A stretch of DNA of 22,199 nucleotides from CAYLZO01 sp964387775 (GCA_964387775.1 CAYLZO010000063.1:1-22199); one strand, 5' to 3'; positions 9,508 to 16,080 are shown, numbered from the stretch's first letter. Notes: generated from the sequence alone by a model not told the origin. Numbers and translations: made by a program.

Positions 9508-11055
9508 ATGAGCGTAGAAGCCATCCGGCTCAAAAACCTTATGGCGTTCCAGGATACCGACTGGATCGAACTTCGGCCCATCACCCTGCTGTTCGGAAAA
9601 AACTCTAGCGGCAAGAGCGTAATCGGTCGCGCCCTGCGGTTGCTGAAGCAAAGCTTGAAGGCAGAGGCAGGCGCCGAGCCATTTATCTATGCTGCTCGCC
9701 AAGGCGTTGACGTTGGAGATTTCAGAACCATGATTCATGTCAGTCCTGGCAGCCCTGATTTGCCCAAGCCCGCTGTCTTTGCTTTTCGTTGCAGTTTGGT
9801 AGATACGCTAGACCCCCTCGTTCGCTTGGTGAACCAACATCGGCGGCGCGAGGGGGTGCCAGAAATTCCCGCTCGCCAGGCCCAAGATCAAGTGGAGCTA
9901 TGGCTGCAATACGAGTGGAACGACGAACTCGAACAGGCGTGGCTGACCGAACTGGAAATCACTTATCCGCTGTCCCACACAGAACATCTGATCGTCTTTG
10001 CGGCCTACCGTCTCGATTACCCTGCTGCCATGGAAGGAGAAGGCGAATGGGGCTTTCACAACGACATCTGGTGGCCTCATAGCGACATTCTGCACGGTCA
10101 CGAGGTGGATAGGGATTCGGCCTGGGCCGGTATGCGTATTGACCTTGCATCGGGATTCCTCCCGACTCTAGAAACGCCGGCAGCTACCTCGGGAAGCAGT
10201 ACTGCCTCAAGCGATGACTTGCGGTTTGCAGTGGCCTTGCTGCATGAGTTGCAACAAACGGTCGAGCAGTTCTTGCAGCAGACCGATTATCTGGGGCCCC
10301 TGCGTCCAGGGCCGGAGCGAGAGTTTGTATTCGATGGGCAGAGAATCCGGGACTGGCAGGGCAGTGGCCTGCGGGGGTACTTGAGGTATCTAGGTGGGGA
10401 GGTGGATCAGTCGGTAATGGGCGAGAGTGACCGCTGGTTGCAAGATGTTGGTCTGTGCCATAGTGCTTATCCGACCACCCTTTACAGTTTTCTTGAGCGA
10501 GCCCTGGTTGCCAGTGTGAACATTCATGAAGAAGAGAAGGAAAAATCCAGGAACCTGGTAGATGTTGGCTTTGGACTCTCACAAGTCTTGCCCGTGATCA
10601 TCCAGTGCCTGTTAGCCGATAGCAATAGCACTCTCTTGATCGAACAGCCGGAACTGCACCTGCACCCTGAAGCGCAAGCAGCATTGGCGGATCTTTTCGT
10701 AGACTGTGTGAATCAGAGAAGCACCCGACTTATTGCTGAGACTCATAGTGAGCATCTACTGCTGAGGCTACAACGTCGTATTGCAGAGACAACCTACGAC
10801 AATATGGTTGAATCTAATTCACCTACAAGTCGGGGACATGAGCTACAGCCAAGTGACCTGGGACTGGTTCTTATCAACCGGACAGAAGGTAAGAGCCAAA
10901 CGGAAAACATTCAAACTGATCATTGCGGCCAGCTTGTGAATCCTTCTATAGAGTTTCAGGATTTCTTCAAATACGATTACGAGGATGTGGCAAGCCTCAC
11001 TCGCACAACATCTGACATTATGGCTCTGGAGTCGGAAAATGATCGTAGCCATTGA
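9508..11055 (+). CDS. ABC-type AAA ATPase (DUF3696/OLD-like)
   Basis: This 515-residue ATPase has the ABC/SMC-like head seen in OLD and DUF3696 proteins. Walker A is GKNSSGKS at 30-37. The ABC-signature region reads VGFGLSQVLPVIIQ. Walker B is LLIEQPELHLHPEAQ at 376-390, with E382 as the likely general base, followed by the switch histidine in AETHSEHLLLRL. No TOPRIM nuclease domain follows; the chain ends soon after QDFFKYDYEDVASL. Such ATPases often regulate a partner nuclease in anti-phage systems, and the next gene, a PIN-like nuclease, overlaps its end by 17 nt. Start ATG 9508 has GAGGAG about 6 nt upstream. The 3' third is visibly richer in A and T than the cas operon, consistent with separate acquisition. 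The pairing as a defence unit is inference. Confidence 0.83.
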   Translation: MSVEAIRLKNLMAFQDTDWIELRPITLLFGKNSSGKSVIGRALRLLKQSLKAEAGAEPFIYAARQGVDVGDFRTMIHVSPGSPDLPKPAVFAFRCSLVDTLDPLVRLVNQHRRREGVPEIPARQAQDQVELWLQYEWNDELEQAWLTELEITYPLSHTEHLIVFAAYRLDYPAAMEGEGEWGFHNDIWWPHSDILHGHEVDRDSAWAGMRIDLASGFLPTLETPAATSGSSTASSDDLRFAVALLHELQQTVEQFLQQTDYLGPLRPGPEREFVFDGQRIRDWQGSGLRGYLRYLGGEVDQSVMGESDRWLQDVGLCHSAYPTTLYSFLERALVASVNIHEEEKEKSRNLVDVGFGLSQVLPVIIQCLLADSNSTLLIEQPELHLHPEAQAALADLFVDCVNQRSTRLIAETHSEHLLLRLQRRIAETTYDNMVESNSPTSRGHELQPSDLGLVLINRTEGKSQTENIQTDHCGQLVNPSIEFQDFFKYDYEDVASLTRTTSDIMALESENDRSH

Positions 11056-11500
11056 CACCAACATACTCGTACGGGCGTTCAATGAATGGGAGCCAGATCA
11101 TATACGAGTTGTATATTCCGTAGACAGGGGAAAAAAGGTGTGCCATGATCATGGAAAAGTGATCAAACAAGAGTACGAAAACAATGTAGGTAGACTCCAG
11201 AGTTATAGAAAATGGTATCGACGATTGCAACAGGTCCAGGCAATCCATTACTGCTGCGGAAAGTTGCCTGCTCGGCATCAGACCGAACTCGCCAAGTTGG
11301 AATGTCACGAGGCCTCAGATCATGTCTTCATCGCAGTTGCCTACCGTTCCGGAAAGGTTTTGTTCACAGAGGATAGTGATATGGGCAAGGGACCAAAAGG
11401 GAAAGTCCCGCCCCACGATCAAGCTCTTGCCTATCTTGAGGGTAGGTTGGGGCTGACTGTTTGTGATGTACAGGAGGCATTGCAGTTGTTGAGCAGGTAG
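11039..11500 (+). CDS. PIN-like RNase partner of the ATPase
   Basis: This 153-residue protein starts MIVAIDTNILVRAF, the classical first strand of a PIN-fold metal-dependent RNase. The acidic set fits the PIN arrangement: D6, E45 in VIKQEYE, D94 in ASDHVFIAVA, and D112/D114 in FTEDSDMG. PIN domains cut RNA and are common toxins or defence effectors. I chose ATG 11039, preceded by GGAG at 11030-11033, instead of an earlier in-frame ATG at 10985, because the fold begins there and no domain lies before it. It overlaps the ATPase stop by 17 nt, which implies co-translation and probably a physical complex. No cognate antitoxin gene of ordinary type sits next to it, so the ATPase may be the controller. 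Base composition is AT-rich compared with the cas genes. Confidence 0.75.
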   Translation: MIVAIDTNILVRAFNEWEPDHIRVVYSVDRGKKVCHDHGKVIKQEYENNVGRLQSYRKWYRRLQQVQAIHYCCGKLPARHQTELAKLECHEASDHVFIAVAYRSGKVLFTEDSDMGKGPKGKVPPHDQALAYLEGRLGLTVCDVQEALQLLSR

Positions 11501-11510
11501 GCGCGGTGAC

Positions 11511-11566
11511 CCATGCCCCGCCGTCGTAGACGCCCGCGCATCCCTGTGACCCTCATCCTGCCGGCC
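11511..11566 (+). repeat. 56-bp imperfect direct repeat, copy 1
   Basis: The segment is close to 87% identical to 12861-12916, exactly 1350 bp downstream. Similarity begins at CCATG and stops after CCGGCC in both copies, 10 nt after the PIN stop here and just after the HEPN gene stop in the other copy. The pair brackets the MITE-like element and the HEPN-nucleotidyltransferase gene. Confidence 0.7.
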
Positions 11567-11602
11567 AAGGGGCCGGCAGCGAGCACCCCGGAGCCTGATT
11601 GA
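11513..11602 (+). CDS. Small ORF (29 aa) starting MPRRRRR
   Basis: ATG 11513 opens a 29-residue frame beginning MPRRRRRPRIPVTLILPA and ending at TGA 11600-11602, 12 nt after the PIN gene stop. A second small ORF at 12863 begins MPRRHRHPPIPVTLVLPA. In the first 18 codons the two differ at seven bases, three of them silent, so the peptide pattern is only weakly favoured by the changes. No good SD is visible (the sequence just upstream is GCGCGGTGACCC). This may be a real arginine-rich peptide, or just a repeat that happens to be open. Confidence 0.3.
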   Translation: MPRRRRRPRIPVTLILPAKGPAASTPEPD

Positions 11603-11627
11603 CATCGGGGCACAAGTGGGGTATACT
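11599..11627 (+). promoter_or_regulatory. Canonical σ70-type promoter upstream of the HEPN-nucleotidyltransferase gene
   Basis: TTGACA at 11599-11604 and TATACT at 11622-11627 are separated by 17 bp, a near-perfect housekeeping promoter, with transcription expected to start near 11634 and run rightward. The -35 hexamer lies in flanking DNA while the -10 hexamer lies inside the left terminal repeat of the element at 11621-12022. The first large gene downstream is the HEPN-nucleotidyltransferase fusion at 12035. Confidence 0.6.
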
Positions 11628-12022
11628 GAGCGCAAATAGGGCCTAACCCACGAAATCCTGGCACATTGAGGAAGGATTTTGGGGCAACATTGGCCCTCTT
11701 GGTTCCGGTTCTATCCGGGTTAGGATTTGCGAAAACCGAGAACGCCGGAGATGCTTTCACCACCTGTCATTGCGAGGAGCGCCAGCGACGCGCCGTCCCC
11801 CGCTTCGCCAGTCCCCTTTGGGGATGTGCCTGGCCGCACACGCCTCCGGCGAAGCGTAGCAGGACACACGTCGTAAGCGCCTTCGGCAGGCCGGCATCGG
11901 GGAAGCAATCTCCTTTTTCGCCAAACAATCGGTTTCTCTGTCGTAAGCGGGGATTGCTTCGCTTCGCTCGCAATGACAAGTGCCAAGTGCATTTTCACAA
12001 AACCAAAATGCGCTCAGTATAC
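11621..12022. mobile_element. MITE-like element with 14-bp perfect terminal inverted repeats
   Basis: GTATACTGAGCGCA at 11621-11634 has its exact reverse complement at 12009-12022. The 402-bp interval contains no convincing gene. It holds a further inverted pair, CCTAACCC at 11642-11649 with GGGTTAGG at 11717-11724, and a nested repeat at 11765-11978. The ends contain TATA, compatible with insertion at a TA dinucleotide in the manner of Tc1/IS630-derived MITEs; this mechanism is inference. Collapsing the element to one TA would bring the HEPN gene's SD (AAGGAG) to within about 25 nt of TTGACA. Confidence 0.55.
11765..11978. repeat. Dispersed palindromic repeat (CHCEE-type) with 12-bp terminal inverted repeats
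   Basis: TGTCATTGCGAG at 11765-11776 pairs exactly with CTCGCAATGACA at 11967-11978. Conceptual translations give the familiar C-H-C-E-E-R and S-L-R-A-K-R-S-N peptides of a dispersed bacterial repeat often mis-called as genes. It sits wholly inside the larger MITE-like element, so it either inserted there later or is that element's core. Confidence 0.65.
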
Positions 12023-12034
12023 AAGGAGATGTAA

Positions 12035-12859
12035 ATGCGGCGTCATGCGGATTGGTTCCGGCAGGCAGAGCGCAAACTGAAATCCGCCCGCTGGGACATT
12101 CAGGGGGGATTCCACGAGGACGCCTGTTTCTCGGCTCAGCAGGCCGCTGAACTCGCGGCCAAGGCATTACTGGAAAGCCAGGGGCGCATCGAGTTGGGTC
12201 ACTCGGTTTTCCAGTTGTTGCAAGTGGCCGGTGGCGTGCCGCCGGATGTTCTGAACGCGGCGCGGGTGCTGGACCGCTACTACATCCCCACCCGCTATCC
12301 CAACGGATTTCCGGCTGGCGCGCCGATGGACTTTACGACCAACCCACTGCCGAGGAGGCTGTGCAACTTGCAGAAAGAATCCTGGGCTTCGTTGGCTCCC
12401 AGCTTTGAGCACTATGCCCACACGGAGGCCGTGGGGCAATTCGTCAAACAGGCCAGGCGCAACCTGCGCCTCCTGGCCCTCATCCTCTTTGGCTCCCTGG
12501 CCAAGGGCAACTACCACCAGCGTAGTGACGCCGACTTTTGCGTCGTGCTGGCAGAACCCCCGCGCACACCCTTTGGGGGATACGATCTTGTCGCCGCTTG
12601 CGACCCCTCCGGCGTAGTGCAGCCGGTGGTCTATGGACCGGACCAGTTCCGGCAAATGATACGAGAGGCCAACGGCTTGGCCCTGGAAGTGATGGCCGAT
12701 GGCCTGTTCCTGGCCGGCGACGAGACTTTTTGGCACGAGATCGAAGAATTGGCCACTCGCATACAGCAGCAGTTGGGCATTGAACGCACACCTACCGGCT
12801 GGCGCATCATGCATCCTGAGAAAATCCGTTCATCCCCCGTATCCGTTGTTCAGGGGTAG
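12035..12859 (+). CDS. HEPN-nucleotidyltransferase (MNT-type) fusion protein
   Basis: Residues 1-125 form a HEPN domain: WFRQAERKLKSARWDIQGG, the CFSAQQAAELAAKALL helix, GHSVFQLL and RYYIPTRYPN. Residues about 140-260 form a minimal nucleotidyltransferase with the signature GSLAKGNYHQRSDADF at 153-168, giving metal-binding D165 and D167. HEPN domains are often RNases, and MNT enzymes can silence partner HEPN toxins by adding nucleotides; here both are on one chain, so this may be a self-contained toxin/antitoxin or a nucleotidyl-transferring sensor. I see no clear Rx4-6H catalytic HEPN motif, so RNase activity is uncertain. ATG 12035 follows AAGGAG at 12023-12028, immediately outside the MITE end. 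It is likely driven by the promoter at 11599-11627. Confidence 0.8.
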   Translation: MRRHADWFRQAERKLKSARWDIQGGFHEDACFSAQQAAELAAKALLESQGRIELGHSVFQLLQVAGGVPPDVLNAARVLDRYYIPTRYPNGFPAGAPMDFTTNPLPRRLCNLQKESWASLAPSFEHYAHTEAVGQFVKQARRNLRLLALILFGSLAKGNYHQRSDADFCVVLAEPPRTPFGGYDLVAACDPSGVVQPVVYGPDQFRQMIREANGLALEVMADGLFLAGDETFWHEIEELATRIQQQLGIERTPTGWRIMHPEKIRSSPVSVVQG

Positions 12860-12860
12860 T

Positions 12861-12916
12861 CCATGCCCCGCCGCCATAGACACCCGCCCATCCCCGTCAC
12901 CCTCGTCCTGCCGGCC
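12861..12916 (+). repeat. 56-bp imperfect direct repeat, copy 2
   Basis: This is the second copy of 11511-11566, starting 2 nt after the HEPN gene's stop codon. Within the first 18 codons of the open frame, 47 of 54 bases agree between copies. Neither the flanks nor the 3' continuations are related. Confidence 0.7.
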
Positions 12917-12961
12917 GAGCCGCCGACCCAGGATGGGGTCTGTATGCTACGCGAAAGGTAA
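12863..12961 (+). CDS. Small ORF (32 aa) starting MPRRHRH
   Basis: ATG 12863 lies 3 nt after the HEPN gene stop (TAG 12857-12859) and opens a 32-residue frame ending at TAA 12959-12961. Its first 18 residues parallel those of the small ORF at 11513. GGGG at 12853-12856 could act as a weak ribosome site, or translation could continue by coupling. The frame ends 4 nt before ATG 12966 of the next gene, whose product also starts MPRR. Function is unknown and the ORF may be fortuitous. Confidence 0.3.
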   Translation: MPRRHRHPPIPVTLVLPAEPPTQDGVCMLRER

Positions 12962-12965
12962 AACC

Positions 12966-13736
12966 ATGCCCCGACGAACAAAAAAACGCCGCCGGCCTCC
13001 AGGCCGGTACCGTCCGGCGCCGATCTCCGGCCTGCTGATCTACCCCACCGCCCTGCTGCTCAACGTCGTCGTGACCAGGCCAGAGGACGACGCCAAGACG
13101 GATGGCCTGATCCCCCTCGACACAGTGAACAAGGCCACGGCCTTGATGCGCCACGCCTACGATTTTGCCGACCTGGACCGTGAGCAGGGCGAGGGCGTGG
13201 TCATCAGTCTCCTCAACCAGTTTTTTCAGCCCGACGACTATTTTGAACAACGCATCGCCCAGGTCCACGTCAAGGGATTGATGGATGCCCTTCGGGGCGA
13301 CCTGCAGCCGCGAGGGATCGAATCCTTCGAGGCCCGTCCCAGCCAGATGTCCGGCGTGCTGGGCCGGACAGCGGCGGACGAAACGACCTTGCCCCTGTAC
13401 TACAAGCAGCGCTATCTCTCCGTTTGCTTCGCCGGCCCGAAAACGGAACTGGACAAGCTGCAGGACGATGTCCCGGACGATCTCCTGAGTCACATCCTGG
13501 GCGTTTTGGGGCAGGATCTGGGCTTCAGTGACCGGTTGTTCATCCTCTATCATCCTGCTTTTGTGCCGGTGGCCCGCTTGCGACAGGTTTCGCAAGAGAA
13601 TGCGACCCGCTGGGCCAGGGAGATGGCCGACTGGGTGAAGGAAGGGGTCGCCGACCGGTTCGTCGTAAAAGGCCCACCGGGACCCTCGTTCACGATACAG
13701 CGCCGTAATCCGCCGTCTGCTGGGAAGGAGCCATGA
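12966..13736 (+). CDS. Uncharacterised 256-aa protein coupled to the Csx15-like gene
   Basis: I do not recognise this family. The start at ATG 12966 is chosen because AAAGG lies 7 nt upstream and the preceding in-frame sequence overlaps the HEPN gene. The N-terminus is strongly basic (MPRRTKKRRRPPGRYRP), followed by a hydrophobic strand SGLLIYPTALLLNVVVT, an acidic linker, and a mixed α/β body containing RYLSVCFAGPKTELDKL and DRLFILYHPAFVPVARL. The stop overlaps the Csx15-like start by ATGA, so the two are co-translated. Its place between a HEPN gene and a Csx15/CARF pair marks it as a candidate ancillary factor of the type III response. The basic head suggests nucleic-acid or membrane contact; this is inference. 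Confidence 0.6.
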   Translation: MPRRTKKRRRPPGRYRPAPISGLLIYPTALLLNVVVTRPEDDAKTDGLIPLDTVNKATALMRHAYDFADLDREQGEGVVISLLNQFFQPDDYFEQRIAQVHVKGLMDALRGDLQPRGIESFEARPSQMSGVLGRTAADETTLPLYYKQRYLSVCFAGPKTELDKLQDDVPDDLLSHILGVLGQDLGFSDRLFILYHPAFVPVARLRQVSQENATRWAREMADWVKEGVADRFVVKGPPGPSFTIQRRNPPSAGKEP

Positions 13737-14137
13737 TCCTCCTCCTCAACTTTTCCCATCCCCTGACCGACGAGCACCTGGACCGTATCGCCGAGCTGGC
13801 GGGCGAAAGGCCCGAGGTGGTGGTCGCGCCTACCCACTTTGACCCTGAGCATCCCTTCGCCGACCAGGTGCGCGTCCTGGTCGACGGCCTGGGCCTCAAG
13901 TCGGAGCAATGGCAGACGACGCCGATACTGATCAATCCCCCGGCGCTCAACGTCATCGCCGTGACGCTGCTGGCCGAGTTGCACGGGCGGATGGGCTATT
14001 TTCCGGCCGTCCTCCGCCTGCGGCAGGTAGCCGGCAGCACACCAGCTCGCTTTGAGGTGGCCGAGGTCCTCAACTTGCAGGCCGTGCGGGATGAGGCTCG
14101 ACGGCGAAGGCAGGAGGTTGGCTCGTGCGAAGCATAA
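13733..14137 (+). CDS. csx15: Csx15-like CRISPR ancillary protein (putative ring nuclease)
   Basis: This 134-residue protein begins MILLLNFSHPLTDEHLDRI, the opening strand-helix I associate with Csx15. It ends with a conserved-looking core ALNVIAVTLLAELHGRMGYFPAVLRLRQ and FEVAEVLNLQAVRDEARRR. Csx15 has been proposed to be a ring nuclease that degrades cyclic oligoadenylate and so ends type III signalling. It is co-translated with the gene upstream (ATGA overlap) and overlaps the CARF membrane gene downstream by 13 nt, a layout in which an effector and its off-switch are made together. Assignment rests on pattern memory, not on a search; another small CARF-like off-switch (Csx16, Csx20) is the main alternative. 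Confidence 0.62.
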   Translation: MILLLNFSHPLTDEHLDRIAELAGERPEVVVAPTHFDPEHPFADQVRVLVDGLGLKSEQWQTTPILINPPALNVIAVTLLAELHGRMGYFPAVLRLRQVAGSTPARFEVAEVLNLQAVRDEARRRRQEVGSCEA

Positions 14138-14913
14138 ACAAATGGATACGCTTGTTGCTGGAGCCGGGACCTGCTCCTCTTCTATTCGTGCTGGGCACGA
14201 CGCTACTCGCTCTGTTGGGAGACGCCGTCTACGATCTGGTCAAGACGGTCACGGGGTCAGCCTGGGGCGTGTTGGTTTTCGCCTTTGTGATCCTCGGACT
14301 GCTTTTTGCGATTCTGGCCGTCATCCGTCGTGTGCTAAAGCCTGGATTGGCCATTCGTGAAGTAGGGCGTCGCCCTGGCCTAGTCGTGCTGGTCAGCATG
14401 GGCAAACTGAGCATGATACCGGCCTTGCAAGCGATCAAACACCATTATCGAGGGGCGGAGGATGAGCACGCCAAGCCTGTATTGCGCTACTGCTGGCTCA
14501 TCGCCAGTCCCCAACCGGACAAGGAGCCAGAGCAGCGCGCACCGGGTGAGCCTTTTCAGTCATCCTGGAAAAATGCCCAAGACTTGAGAGCAATGTACGA
14601 GCCGTTGGGCATCGACGTTCGAATACGGACCGTCGATCCTGAAGATCCGCAATCCGTGTTTCAAAAAGTAGAAGAAATCTATCAGGAGGTCAAGGCTGTG
14701 CACCTCAAACCCTCGGAAGTGATCGCTGATTTTACCGGCGGCACCAAGATCATGACGGCAGGGATGGTATTGGCCTGCACACCAGCGGATCGTGATGTGG
14801 AGTATATGCGACCACGCCAGCACTTGGCCGACGGGCGAGCCGACGTCGCAGCCGGGGCCGATCCATTGTGGGTTGATCTGAGCATCGATGTGCAGGGCGA
14901 GACTGCGCTATAA
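14125..14913 (+). CDS. Membrane-anchored CARF protein with two TM helices (Cam-type effector)
   Basis: This 262-residue protein has two hydrophobic helices (about 16-32 and 46-67) followed by basic RRVLK, then a cytoplasmic CARF domain (about 85-262). The CARF signature is DFTGGTKIMTAGM at 202-214, with the first Rossmann strand at GLVVLVSMGK and YMRPRQH after the signature. TM-CARF proteins such as Cam1 change the inner membrane when they bind cyclic oligoadenylate; this one has a hairpin instead of a single helix. The start is GTG 14125, 7 nt after AGGAGG at 14112-14117, inside the end of the Csx15-like gene. It is probably a second effector arm fed by the same Cas10 signal. The CARF and TM calls are firm; the mode of action is inference. 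Confidence 0.83.
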   Translation: MRSINKWIRLLLEPGPAPLLFVLGTTLLALLGDAVYDLVKTVTGSAWGVLVFAFVILGLLFAILAVIRRVLKPGLAIREVGRRPGLVVLVSMGKLSMIPALQAIKHHYRGAEDEHAKPVLRYCWLIASPQPDKEPEQRAPGEPFQSSWKNAQDLRAMYEPLGIDVRIRTVDPEDPQSVFQKVEEIYQEVKAVHLKPSEVIADFTGGTKIMTAGMVLACTPADRDVEYMRPRQHLADGRADVAAGADPLWVDLSIDVQGETAL

Positions 14914-14946
14914 AGACACACTGCAGGGGAAAGGGCGGATGGGCAC

Positions 14947-15233
14947 ATGGCTATGAACAGCACCGAACGCGTCATCGCCAGCTTTGTCGTGGACCTGCAG
15001 CCTCTAGAGCGGCGGCAGTTGGGGCGCTCATGAAACCCATCGTCGAGGATAACCGATCTCTGTCCAACACGGAACTGGCCCGCAAGCTGTCGCTGAGTTC
15101 CGGCATGGTGCGCAATCGCCTCAGCGACATCTATGACAAACTCCGCCAACACCTGGGCCTGCCCGAGGGCGAGCAAGTGGATCGCAACATCTTGATTTCC
15201 TTTCTGACCCCTTACTATTTCGAGCGGAGCTGA
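14947..15233 (+). pseudogene. Small LuxR-type HTH regulator split by a frameshift
   Basis: The frame from ATG 14947 reads up to DLQPLERRQLG and stops at TGA 15031-15033. The next frame, read from GALMKPIVEDN on (ATG 15030), continues with SLSNTELARKLSLSSGMVRNRLSDIYDKL, a clear LuxR/GerE-type helix-turn-helix. Joined by a one-base slip back at GGGG (15021-15024), they give one protein of about 95 residues with the normal order of this domain (PLERRQL, then the HTH, then a C-terminal helix). It follows the TM-CARF gene by 33 nt. It may be a pseudogene, a sequencing or assembly slip, or a programmed frameshift; the G run is not a canonical heptamer. The 67-residue downstream ORF alone would lack the first helix. 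Confidence 0.65.
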
Positions 15234-15284
15234 CGCCCGGTGGTCTCCCTGTTCGGTGTTGTTACTCTGTCAGCGACCGCCCGA

Positions 15285-15393
15285 GGCTAAAGCCAGCGGG
15301 CTCAAAGGGCAAAGCGCCCTACGGGCGCTGGCTTTCACATCCATTCAGGGCGCTTTAGCGCCCTTTGCTCTCTCAGCCGGGGGCTTTAGCCCC
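15285..15393. repeat. Cluster of palindromes (GGGCTTTAGCCC-type)
   Basis: Several hairpins lie in non-coding DNA. AAAGCCAGCG at 15289-15298 pairs with CGCTGGCTTT at 15326-15335. AGGGCGCT/AGCGCCCT forms a tight palindrome at 15347-15364. GGGGCT/AGCCCC forms another at 15380-15393. The shared core GCTTTAGC recurs. This looks like a dispersed REP-type sequence; it could also act on transcripts leaving the CARF/HTH genes. No gene is visible in the surrounding 15234-15534. Confidence 0.6.
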
Positions 15394-15471
15394 AGGCAAT
15401 CCGGCAGCAAGTCAGCAACACTCAAGAAGGGGATTGACTGACTCCCAAAGGGCGAAAATCTATCCCTGTTT

Positions 15472-15552
15472 GCGCTGGACCGTAGTCCAGCGCCGGGGAG
15501 GCAAGACCTCCAAAGCTCATCCAGAGATGGATGAGCTTCTTTCATTCCCCGG
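15472..15552. repeat. Branched stem-loop array, possible structured RNA or repeat element
   Basis: A 9-bp perfect stem with a CGTA loop (15472-15480 with 15485-15493) is followed by an outer pair CCGGGG/CCCCGG (15493-15498 with 15547-15552). That pair encloses GGAGG/CCTCC (15497-15501 with 15507-15511; the outer and inner pairs share two bases) and a 10-bp perfect stem AAGCTCATCC/GGATGAGCTT (15513-15522 with 15529-15538). The set forms a branched fold. It ends where the truncated ORF becomes protein-like, so it may mark an insertion or deletion boundary. Confidence 0.55.
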
Positions 15553-15636
15553 CAACCAAACATTTCCGGCCAAACGGTAGGCGCACCCTACACCGCCCTG
15601 CAAGCCTGGCCCGAGTATCTGGCCGAGTACGAGCGG

Positions 15637-16068
15637 GTGCGGCCCCTGCGGCCCCTGCACACGCTGCCCGCGTTCCAGGTTGAGGAGGACGAAGGGGGCC
15701 TGGCCCTAGCGCTGGGTCTCATCTTTGGCTACATCTATGCGCGGGGCGTGCACTTTTACTACCAGCCGGCCGACGAGCTGGCGCCCGAGATCCGTTTAGC
15801 CCAGGGGGCAGCCAACGCCATCCAGGCCCTGGCCGCCCGGGAGGGCTTGATCCGCCGCCTGATGGGGCGCGTCGAAGCGCACATCGAGCACATTGGCGTG
15901 GGGCAGGCGCTGAAGGAACTGGGCGCGTACTGCGAGCCCGACACGGGCGACGATGACCCTTCGAGGGCCTCAGGGCAGGGCCTGGCGCGGGAGCTGAAGC
16001 GGCTGGTGCGTGACTATGCCGAGACGATGCGGGCCAACGCTCGCGTGGTCGGTGCTCAACTCGCCTGA
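15637..16068 (+). pseudogene. 5'-truncated remnant, possibly the C-terminus of a tubulin-like gene
   Basis: The frame is open from 15535 with no ATG. Protein-like sequence (APYTALQAWPEYLAEYERV) already runs from about 15583, before the first possible start at GTG 15637, which has no SD. The body reads LALALGLIFGYIYARGVHFYYQP, RLAQGAANAIQALAAREGL, RVEAHIEHIG and then helices to the stop. This resembles the C-terminal region of large bacterial tubulin-like proteins, and the gene two positions on is tubulin-like, so I infer a paralogue that lost its 5' part at the palindromic array. A genuine short gene starting at GTG 15637 (143 aa) remains possible. Confidence 0.5.
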
Positions 16069-16080
16069 CCGGCAACCTAA

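Noticed and set aside
10985..11038. Earlier ATG for the PIN-like gene
   Set aside because: The PIN fold begins at MIVAIDTN from ATG 11039, and the upstream residues are only the shifted frame of the ATPase gene.
11621..12022. Invertible promoter switch
   Set aside because: The -10 box is within the inverted repeat itself and the -35 box is outside, so inversion would leave the promoter unchanged. No recombinase gene is nearby, so a MITE-like origin is more economical.
11720..12167. Minus-strand and plus-strand frames giving C-H-C-E-E-R and S-L-R-A-K-R-S-N peptides
   Set aside because: These peptides are translations of a dispersed palindromic repeat and are well-known false genes.
12699..12965. 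Longer N-terminus for the 256-aa protein
   Set aside because: The extension overlaps the HEPN-nucleotidyltransferase gene in another frame, while ATG 12966 has a ribosome site and a basic N-terminus.
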